Shown: piece after piece, positions 56,451-64,000 of the stretch
Position numbering within the stretch: position 1 is the first letter of the stretch
How the letters are laid out: the number at the start of each line of letters is the position of its first letter
Assembly: GCF_003597395.2 (NCBI RefSeq)
Contig: NC_133776.1
Span: 33,467,885-33,531,884 of the forward strand
Reading direction: 5' to 3'
DNA: 64,000 bases
Source of the DNA: Chelonoidis abingdonii
Taxonomy: Eukaryota; Chordata; Testudines; Testudinidae
Made by a program: the position numbers and the translations under genes
Notes under the pieces: generated by a model
Told to the model about the DNA's origin: nothing
What the model saw: only the letters and a program-made list of their open reading frames with translations
Databases searched by the model: none

Positions 56451-57340
56451 CAGGGCTAATGAAATAGGGACTAGTCTGCAGAGATGCCAACCTTGCTCTG
56501 AGACTTTCAGAGATTATGAAAAAAGTTACGAAGGAATTAGGGACACTCCGTGGACTTCCACCCCTGCCCTTACTAGTCTGTGTGTACATGGCCAAGGGGA
56601 GGGCCTGCCCCCTACCTCATTGCACCCCTGACCTTTACTTCCAAATACAGAGAAGGGGAAGATCAGCCCTAGGAAAGCAGGGTCCTTAATTATTGTTACC
56701 AGTTCAGGGCCTGGACTTCCTTCCCAGGATGATCTGCCTCCTCTTCCTCCTTAGTCATGTTCCCTCTGTCCTCCACTGCCACCATCACTGCCTGCTCCTG
56801 CTCCAAGAGACTGTGCAGTAAGCCTCTGATAAAGTCAAGCCACTGCAATAGTCAGTGAAGTTTGAGGTGCTGGATTTACTGCCCAAACCTCAGGTTGATG
56901 ACTGCATGCTAACCATCCTGCATGGCCATTGCTGGCGTGCTCTAACTACCCCATGTGCTCTAGGTACCTAGAGTGCAACATGCAGCCTTTGGCTTGGGCG
57001 TTGAACCCAGCAGTGCCCCAATCTATTCAAAATCACCACAGTTTGCTTCCTAACAGACTCTCACTGCGCAGTCTGTGACCATGGCCCTACTTGCTGTATG
57101 TCCCTAAAAATCAGGACAATTAATGAAAATTAGGGATAGCTGACATCTCTGGCTAGGAGTATATGTATGCTGAACACTAAGCCTTGGCTCTGACTCAAGT
57201 TTGAACACAAAGCCCCCCCTGCCATCCATATGCAAAATTAGTCAACTCAGGTCAGAAAGTCCTTGCACCCTGTTTGGGAGCAGGGAAGGGATGCACAGCC
57301 CGAGTCCTACTATGAAGCAGGTCAAAGTCCAGGCATTTCA
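56451..57340. other. Intergenic or intronic sequence, nothing recognised
   Basis: Mixed composition, no domain-bearing frame. Confidence 0.45.
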
Positions 57341-57342
57341 GA

Positions 57343-59445
57343 GGGTACGTCTACACTACGGGATTATTCCGATTTTACATAAACCGGTTTTGTAAAACAG
57401 ATTGTATAAAGTCGAGTGCACGCGGCCACACAAGCAGCATAAGGTTCGGCCCCTCCCTGCTCTTTACCTTTCGCCTCGTTTTCCTTGTGCGTTCTCATAT
57501 ACCTCGCCGAGAGTTAAGCGTTCGATTTCTGGAGCGTTACACTGTGGGTAGCTATCCCATAGTTCCTGCAGCTCCTCGTCCATTGGAATTCTGGGTTGAG
57601 ATCCCAAGGCATGATGGTGCAAAATAGTGTCGCGGGTGATTCTGGGTAAACGTTGTCACTCCATCTCCTTTCTCCATGAAGCAACGGCAGACATCTTTTC
57701 GCCACTCTTTTTCCTGGATTGCCTCTGGCAGATGCCATAGCAATGGCACCCATGGAGCCCGTTTTGCCTTTGTCACTGTCACCATGTATACTGGATGCCG
57801 CTGACAGAGGCGGTACTGCAGCACTACCAGCAGCATTCACTTTGCTTTGCAAGACAGCAGAGTCGGTTTTCAGTTGTTCTGTTGTCTGCCATGCCACTGT
57901 AATTGGCAATGAGATGACAGTTATCAGTCATTCTGTATCGTCTGCTGCTGCTATGGGGGTCCTGGCTGACCTTCACTGAGGTGGCGCGGGGGCACAAAGA
58001 CAAAAATGGAATGACCTCCTGGGTCATTCCTCCTTTATGTTTTATCTAAAATTAGAGTCAGTCTGCCTAGAATATGGGGTAATGTGTACTAGAGAACCTG
58101 TGTACCAGAGAACACAGCCGCTCCGTGTCAGATCCCGCAGAAATGATGAGCTGCAACTGCGTTTATCTAGGGGTGCCCTGCAACAACCCAACCCATTGCT
58201 CTCCGTGCTCTCCCAACCTCCTGTCTACCGTGCAGTGTCCCCCCAATTTGTGTGGATGGAATAGAATAGAATGCAGAATAAGAAACACTGACTTGTTAGT
58301 AGGAGATAAAATAGGGGCAGGCAGCCTCCAGCTGCTATGATAGCCAGCAGTATAGAATATTTCTTTAGACATGAGAGGAGGGGACTGATGGAGCTCAGCC
58401 CCCAGTTCCCTACGATGAAGATGGTTACCAGCCGTTCTGTACCATCCACTAGGAATGACGGGGAGCATTCCTATTATACTTCCAGGCGCCCCTGGCCGAC
58501 CTCACCAGAGGCCAGACCAGGAGCACTCATGGGCTGATGATACAATGGAATAACAGTCATATGTACCGCCTGCCATGAGGAGGGGAAGGGAGGGAGAGGA
58601 GAGGGTTGCTGCTGTTCAGCTACCGCAGCATCGCGTCTACCAGCAGCATGCAGTAGACATAGGGTGACTATCAAAAGTTAACAAAACGATTTTTTTCCCT
58701 TTTCTTTCACTGGAGGTAGAGTAAATTGACGACATATACCTGAACCACCTGGACAATGTGTTTGACCTACAAAGCATTGGGGCTCAGCCAAGAATGCAAT
58801 ATGCTTTCAGAGACTGCGGGACTGTGGGATAGCTGGAGTCCATCAGTACCCCCTCCCTCACCTCCATGAGCGTCCATTTGATTCTTTGGCTTTCCGTTAC
58901 ACTTGTCACGCAGCACTATGCTAAGTCCTGCTGTGGCCTCTGTCTGGAGATTTTTTTCAAATGCTTTTGTCATTAGTCTTCTGGAACGGAGCTCTGATAG
59001 AACAGATTTGCCTCCCATACAGCAGTCAGATCAGTATCTCCCGTTGGTCCATCGTTGGAGTTCTTCTTTGGATTGGGACTGCATCGCCACTGTGCTGATC
59101 AGAGCTCCACGGCTGGGCAAACAGGAAATAAAATTCAAAAGTTCGCGGGGCTTTTCCTGTCTACCTGGCGCAGTGATCCGAGTTCGGATTGCTGTCCAGA
59201 GTGGTCACATGGTGCACTGTGGGATACGCCGTGGAGGCCTAGTATCGTCGATTTGCGGCCACACTAACCCTAATCCAGATGGTAATACTCATTTCAGCGC
59301 TACTCCTCTCGTCGGGGAGGAGCACAGAAACCGGTTTAAAGAGCCCTTTATATCGATATAAAGGGCCTCGTTGTGTGGATGGGTGCAGCGTTAAATCGGT
59401 TTAACGCTGCTAAAATAGATTTAAACGCGTAGTGTAGACCAGACC
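57343..59445. mobile_element. Harbinger element 4, about 2.1 kb, degraded
   Basis: Begins GGGTACGTCTACACTACG and ends CGTAGTGTAGACCAGACC, with AT-rich subterminal AAACCGG and CCGGTTT motifs facing each other. The left block shares CACTGTGGGTAGCTATCCCA and CATTGGAATTCTGGGTTGAG with elements 2 and 3. The right block shares AAATTCAAAAGTTCGCG with element 3. A minus frame near 59018-58767 keeps part of a Myb/SANT domain. No transposase is present. Its target duplication is not clear. Confidence 0.75.
58767..59100 (-). pseudogene. Myb/SANT-domain remnant in Harbinger element 4
   Basis: The minus frame reads GGKSVLSELRSRRLMTKAFE, preceded in the same strand (about 59000-59040) by a shifted segment like DLIAVW. 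In intact turtle Harbinger accessory proteins this region reads roughly DLIAVWGEESVLSELRSKRR-type text and forms the trihelix/SANT DNA-binding domain. Only this N-terminal piece is present; the acidic linker and coiled coil found in elements 1 and 2 are missing. Confidence 0.55.
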
Positions 59446-59588
59446 ATAGTGTGGATGCAGTTTGAGTCCAGGTTGCCAGATTCATGTCTGGAGAGTCTGC
59501 CAATCTATCCCACAAACCATTTCCCAGTCCTTCAATTCCAAGGCTTGCCATTTGCCTTCCAGGAATCGGAAGCAAAAGACCATTACCT
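59446..59588. other. Short sequence between Harbinger 4 and DIRS copy C
   Basis: No feature recognised. Confidence 0.4.
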
Positions 59589-59589
59589 T

Positions 59590-59880
59590 TTCCGTAACTG
59601 GTGTTTTTTGAGATATGTTGCTCATGTCCATTCCATATTAGGTGCATGCGCTCACCACATGCACCAGAACCAGAAGTTTTTCCCTTAGCAGTATCTGTAG
59701 GGGACCAGCTCTAGTGACCTCTGGAGTGGCACCTGTCTGGCGTGGAATAGGGGTGGCCGCGGACGGCTCCCCCCACCCTCAGTTCCTTCTTACCAGAAAT
59801 TCCAACAGTGAGGAAAGAGGGAGGATTGTGGAATGGACATGAGCAACACATCTCTCAGAACACCAGTTATGGAAAAGATA
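59590..59880. repeat. Inverted repeat at the 3' end of DIRS copy C
   Basis: Arms at about 59590-59635 and 59830-59875 are imperfect complements, including TGCTCATGTCCATTCCA and TGGAATGGACATGAGCA. A third direct copy of GTCCATTCCATATTAG is at 59913-59928. Confidence 0.75.
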
Positions 59881-59999
59881 ACTAACTGTCTTTTCTTCAG
59901 GTGCTTGCTGATGTCCATTCCATATTAGCTGACTCCAAAACAGTACCCCTGGAGGTGGGTAGGAATTAATGGATGGGTACATTGCAACACAGCTCTGCC

Positions 60000-61034
60000 G
60001 AACCCAGCATTGTTTCTGGCCTCCTGAGAAGTAAACATGTAAACAGAGGACCACGTTGCAGCTCTACAGATGTTCTGGACAGAGGTGCGTGCCAGGAAGG
60101 CCACCGAAGATGGCTGCACTCTCATCGAGTGAGCTTTGACAATCGGCGGCAGCAGTAGAACCCCCCCCAGGTCATAACAGGTCCTTATGAACTAGGTGAT
60201 CCAATTAGAAATCCTCTGCCAGAACACCGGGTGACCCTTCATCCTATCCACTGTAGTGATGAAGAGTTGAGTCGATTTTTGGAAAAGCTGGGTACGTTTA
60301 AGTAAAAAGCCAAGGCACTCCAGATGTCCAGGGCGGGAAGACGCCTCTCCTTACTGGTCTTGTGCGGTTTGGGACAGAATACTGGGAGAACGATGTCCTG
60401 GTTCATATGAAAGGAGGAGTCCACCTTTGGCAGGAAGGCCAGGTGGGGTCGCAACTGAACCTTATCTTTGTAGAAGACCATGTACAGAGGTCCTGAGATC
60501 AAGGCTTTACTTTCAGAGATGGTCTTGCCGATGTCACTACCACCAGGAACACAACCTTCCATGCCAAGTGGAAAAGGGAGCAGAAACCCAGAGGCTCAAA
60601 GGATGGACCGGTGAGCCTAGAGAGGACCAAGTTAAGATCACACTGCGGGACAGGAGTCCATACCTGCGGGAAGAATCTCTCAAGGCTCTCAAGAATCTGA
60701 CCATCATGTCATGAGAAAACACCGTCTGTCCCTGGATTGGTGGGTGAAAAGCGGAGATGGCCACAAGATGCACTCTAATGGAAGAGTGTGCCAGGCCCTG
60801 GTTCCTCAGATGAAGCAGGTAATTTAAGACAGATTGTATGGAAGAGCACGAGGCAGAGATGCCATGCTTGGACGCCCAGCAGGAAAACCTCATCCACTTG
60901 GCCCAGTAAGTCAGTCTGGTTGAGGGCTTCCTGCTTCCCAGGAGGACCTGCTGGACCTCACTCGAGCAGGTCCGCTCCTCCGGGTTCAGCCATGAGGTGG
61001 AGGGACATGAGGTTGGGATGCAGGAGCTGACCAT
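60000..61034 (-). pseudogene. DIRS copy C tyrosine recombinase
   Basis: Enzyme that would integrate circular DIRS DNA by a tyrosine recombinase mechanism. The frame 60537-61034 contains EVQQVLLGSRKPSTRLTYWA, KWMRFSCWASKHGISA and QSVLNYLLHLRNQGLAHSSI: the core-binding region. After a shift, 60239-60562 contains FYKDKVQLRPHLAFLPKVDS and VLPVFCPKPH, a catalytic-domain part. Further left (about 60140-60105) the strand reads KAHSMRVQPSSVAF, in which HSMR fits the H-x-x-R catalytic motif. The downstream nucleophilic Tyr is not certain. At least two frame changes make it inactive. Confidence 0.7.
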
Positions 61035-61208
61035 GGTCCTGTGACAGCAGGTCCAGTCGGTTGGGAAGGGGCCAGGGATGGGCCACTGACACGTTCATTA
61101 GCGTGCCGAACCAGTGCTGGCGAGGTCATGCCAGGGCGATCAAGATAACCTGTGCTTCGTTTCTCTTGATCTTTGCCAGGACCCTGCTGAAGAGAGGAAT
61201 TGCATACA

Positions 61209-62006
61209 TCAGGTTCCATGACCACAACAGGAGGAAGGCAGAGACGGAGTCCTTGCCCAGGCCTTGCCATGAACAAAACCGGGGCATTTCCTGTTTAGCC
61301 TAGTGGAGAACAGGTCCACACGGGGAGTTTTCCATCTCTGGAAGATCATGCAGGTTACCTCCAAGTGAAGCGACCACTGGTGGTGAGAGAAGTCCCTGCT
61401 GCGGTGATCTGTTAGCATATTCTTGATGCCAAGGAGGTGACAAGCTTCCAGATGGATTTCATGGCTAATGCAGAAGTCCCAGAGACGGAGTGCCTCTTGG
61501 CAGAGAGTCGACCAACGTGCTCCCCCTTGCCTGCTGATGTAGAACATCAGGGCTGTGTTGTCTGTCAGGACTCTTACCATCTTGCCCAACAGGTGCAGTA
61601 TGAAGACTCTGCATGCCAAGCAGACTGCCTTGAGATCTTTGATGCTTATGTGTAACGTCATCTCTTCCAGGGAGCACATACCCCGGGTCTGGAGGTCGCT
61701 GAGGTGCATGCCCCAGCCGAAGTGCAAGGCATGCAACACTAAATTGATGGAGTGATGGGGGAGGGGCATGTTGTTCGGTCTACCATTGCAGTGAGGAGAG
61801 TACCATCGGGGGAATGGCAATGACCATGTACAGGTAATCTCTGGACTGGAGAACATGCCGAACTTTAGCTTTTTTATATACTTGATGAGGTCCCTCAGCT
61901 CCAGGATGCAGTTTCCAGGATGGGCCACGGACCACCCTGGGCCTTTGGGGTTAAGAAATACCGGGAATAGAACCTCTGTACTCAAGAGGCACTTCTTCCA
62001 CAGCAC
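61209..62006 (-). pseudogene. DIRS copy C reverse transcriptase-RNase H frame with the RT palm deleted
   Basis: One open frame of about 265 codons. Its N-terminal part is RT-like (LFPVFLNPKGPGWSVAHPG and LRDLIKYIKKLKFGMF), but instead of motif A and YLDD the frame passes to the connection region (SIKDLKAVCLACRVFILHLL). It then has the RNase H motifs VRVLTDNTALMFYISRQGG, CQEALRLWDFCISHEIHLEA and NMLTDHRSRD, ending with WKTPRVDLFSTRLNRKCP. Copy A keeps the missing catalytic part (17005-17025). So an internal deletion removed the polymerase active site while leaving the frame open. RNase H could be readable, but the transcript is not expected to support retrotransposition. Confidence 0.8.
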
Positions 62007-62242
62007 CCAAATATAGCAACCCCTTTACCTTCTGCACAAGGAGACTCTCATGAGAAGAGTCCCTGAAGAGGGATGAGGAAGCAGGGTGGGGGGAGGTAGA
62101 AGTAAACTGTAGGGTATAACCCTCTGCCACAGTATTGAGGACACAGCTGTCTGAAGTTATATCTGTCCATGCGGGGAGGAAAAAAGGCAGTTGGAGAACA
62201 GCAGGAGAGATGGATCTGGGATAAAGTCTGGTAGGCGCAACC

Positions 62243-62557
62243 TCAAAATGCTGGACAGAAAGAGGAAGGGGTGGCTTGGGTGGTGCTTGTAGCCCCTACT
62301 CTTCTTGGGAGGGGGACAGGACTCCTAGTAGGATTGACTCCCTTGGCCTTGAGATTGCTGCGGTATGAACCACTTATGGGCTGAACCTGGAACGTACAGC
62401 CCAGAGTTTTCAGGGTAGTGCAGGATTCCTTAAGGCCACGCAGTTTACTGTCCATCTGCTCTGCAAACAGTGCCTGGCTGTCAAAGGAGAGGTCCTGCAT
62501 CAATTGTTGAGCCTTTGTTGACAGACCAGAAAGAAGCAGACAGGATGCCTGTCGCAT
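62243..62557 (-). pseudogene. DIRS copy C gag-like C-terminal fragment
   Basis: The minus frame contains STKAQQLMQDLSFDSQALFA then EQMDSKLRGLKESCTTLK, homologous to the gag-like frame of copy A at 17654-17908. The first Met is internal. The upstream gag is cut off at about 62585, where unrelated Harbinger sequence starts. Confidence 0.65.
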
Positions 62558-62585
62558 GGAGATGGCCGTGCAAGTAGTTATCGAA

Positions 62586-64000
62586 GTGGGGAGGGGAAGG
62601 TGTTTAGTTTACAGGGAAGTCGAGTGAACCAAGTGGGGGGGAGTGTTCATCAAGGGAAAACAAACAGAACTTTCACATCATAGCCTGGTCAGTCATGAAA
62701 CTGGTTTTCAAAGCTTCTCTGATGCACAGCGTGTCCTGCTGTGCTCTTCTAACCGCCCTGGTGTCTGGCTGCGCGTAATCAGTGGCCAGGCGATTTGATT
62801 CAACATCCCAACCCAGCATAAATGTCTCCCCCTTACTCTCATAGATATCGTGGAGCCACACCAAACGGTAATAACAATGGGAATATTGGTTTCGCTGAGG
62901 TCTATCCGAGTCAGTAAACTGTGCTAGCGCACTTTTAAACGTCCAAATGCACATTTTAACACCATTCTGGTCTTGCTAGCCTATAGTTGAACAGCTCCTG
63001 ACTACTGTCCAGGCTGCCTGCGTATGGCTTCATGAGCCATGGCATTAAGGGGTAGTCTGGGTCCCCAAGGATAACTATAGGCATTTCAACATCCCCATCG
63101 GTTATTTTCTGGTCTGGGAAGAAAGTCCCTTTCTGCAGCTTTTGAAACAGACCAGAGTTCCTGAAGACACGAGCGTCATGTACCTTTCCCGGCCATCTTA
63201 CATTGATGTTGGTCAAACATCCCTTGTGATCCACCAGTGTTTGCAGGAGCATTGAAAAGTACCACTTTTTGCTGCCTTGGTGCTCCAGTGCCAAGATAGG
63301 GATATGGGTTCCGTCTATCGCCCCACAACAGTTAGGGAATCCTATTGCAGCAAAACCATCGTCTATGACACGCACGCTCCCCAGAGTCACCACCCCTGAT
63401 ATCAGCAGATCTTTTATTGTGTGGGCTACTTGGATCACAGCCACCCCCACAGTAGATTTGCCCACTCTAAATTCATGCCCGACTGACTGGTAGCTGTCTG
63501 GTGTTGCAAGCTTACACAGAGCTATCACCACTTGCTTCTCAGCTGTGAGGGTTGCTCTCATCTTGGTATTCTGGTGCTTCAGAGCAGCGGAAAGCAAGTC
63601 ACAAAGTTCCATGAAAGTGCCCTTACGCATGTGAAAGTTTCGCAGCCACTGGGAATTGTCCCAGACCTGCAACACTATGCAGTCCCACCAGTGTGTGCTT
63701 GTTTCCCGGGCCCACAATCAGCGTTATACAGCATGAGCCTGCCCCATTAATACCATGATGTGCACATTACTTGGGCCCATACTTTGCGAGAAGTCTTTGT
63801 CTATGTCCTCCTCAGTCTCGTTAGCGCGCTGCCATCGCCTCCTCGCCTGGTTTTGCTTTGGCAGGTTCTGGTTCTGCATATGCTCCAGGATACTGTGTGT
63901 GGTGTTTACAGTGCTCGGAATTGCCACGGTGATCTCAGCGGGCTCCATGATCCCAATGCTATGGCATCTGGGCTGAAAAAAGGCGCGAAATGATTGCCTA
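62586..64000 (-). mobile_element. Harbinger element 5, incomplete and running off the window
   Basis: From 62586 the sequence matches the downstream flank and coding region of the Harbinger transposase as seen in element 2 (about 26744 onward): TTTACAGGGAAGTCGAGTGA, then the C-terminal coding end. The transposase reads right to left to an N-terminal frame at 63948-63724. The partner SANT gene and both termini are not in the window. The left boundary is a sharp junction with DIRS copy C. Confidence 0.8.
62673..63948 (-). pseudogene. Harbinger DDE transposase of element 5, nearly complete
   Basis: N-terminal exon (63948-63724) reads MEPAEITVAIPST, QNQNLPKQNQARRRWQR and DKDFSQSMG. The main frame (63717-62956) is open for 253 codons: WWDCIVLQVWDNSQWLRNFH-like start, CKLATPDSYQSVGHEF, GKSTVGVAVIQV, CGAIDGTHIPIL (first Asp), GKVHDARVFRNSGLFQ, TFFPDQKITDGD and ILGDPDYPLMPWLMKPYAG (second Asp). 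It stops just after the LARPEWC segment. The C-terminal frame (62954-62673) resumes with KSALAQFTDSDR and IYESKGETFML. The segment with the catalytic Glu (CAFGRLK-type) is destroyed by frameshift between them. Several single-base repairs apart, it is the most complete transposase in the window. Confidence 0.85.

Larger units (their letters stand above)
59589..62585 (-). mobile_element. DIRS-like retrotransposon, copy C, truncated in gag
   Basis: Minus-strand order: C-terminal gag (62557-62243), RT/RNase H frame (62006-61209), tyrosine recombinase (61034 to about 60000), and a 3' terminal region from about 59990 to 59589. Near the left end AACTGGTGTTTTTTGAGATA (59594-59613) is answered by its imperfect complement at 59846-59872 (CATCTCTCAGAACACCAGTT), the inverted-repeat style of DIRS ends. 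The right side stops abruptly at about 62585, where Harbinger sequence begins. It is the best-preserved DIRS copy here but has lost the RT palm. Confidence 0.8.

Noticed and set aside
56080..56631. 183-codon frame on +
   Set aside because: Lies mostly in an interspersed repeat with GC-rich body; no conserved motif.

Overview
The window looks like nuclear DNA of a turtle, probably a cryptodire. The evidence is the repeat content: a tRNA-derived SINE with the Cryptodira-type body and CR1-like tail (28471-28647), a CR1 LINE 3' end, three DIRS-like tyrosine-recombinase retrotransposons, at least five PIF/Harbinger elements with both of their genes represented, TTA/TAA-flanked MITEs, hAT elements with 8-bp target duplications, and AT-rich DNA with spliced coding exons. 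This assignment rests on my recognition of the repeat families; no search was run.

Host genes are confined to the two ends. On the + strand, two coding exons (369-474 and 2642-2822) form the 3' end of a gene whose protein ends in a serine-rich tail with a run of seven aspartates. On the - strand, three coding exons (53486-53572, 51642-51736, 50369-50539) form the 3' end of a second gene. The genes are convergent, with about 47.5 kb between their stop codons. I could not identify either protein. No rRNA, functional tRNA or CRISPR was found; the only tRNA-like sequence is in SINEs.

The space between and beyond them is a stratified transposon cemetery. Left part (1-15 kb): an interrupted MITE, a MITE inside a MITE, and a hAT element whose left end is a ~440-bp inverted copy of its own transposase-coding right end. 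Middle (15-28 kb): a DIRS copy (RT, RNase H, gag-like), then Harbinger copies with DDE transposase and Myb/SANT-like accessory genes. Centre (28-42 kb): SINE, two putative solo LTRs, MITEs and a deleted Harbinger. Next, a second DIRS copy (about 42.4-47.5 kb) is interrupted by a Tigger/mariner-like element. The right end holds the second host gene, a CR1 fragment, an internally degraded Harbinger, a third DIRS copy and a Harbinger transposase running off the window edge.

All three DIRS copies, the CR1 and both putative LTRs lie on the - strand. Every mobile-element gene seen is damaged, so the likely biology is past activity and nesting history rather than a functioning system. The most unusual items are the foldback hAT, the DIRS copy with its reverse-transcriptase palm missing inside an open reading frame, the Harbinger deletion derivative that joins both element ends through a hybrid reading frame and contains a SINE fragment, and the abrupt DIRS/Harbinger junction near 62586. 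I saw no clear previously undescribed system.
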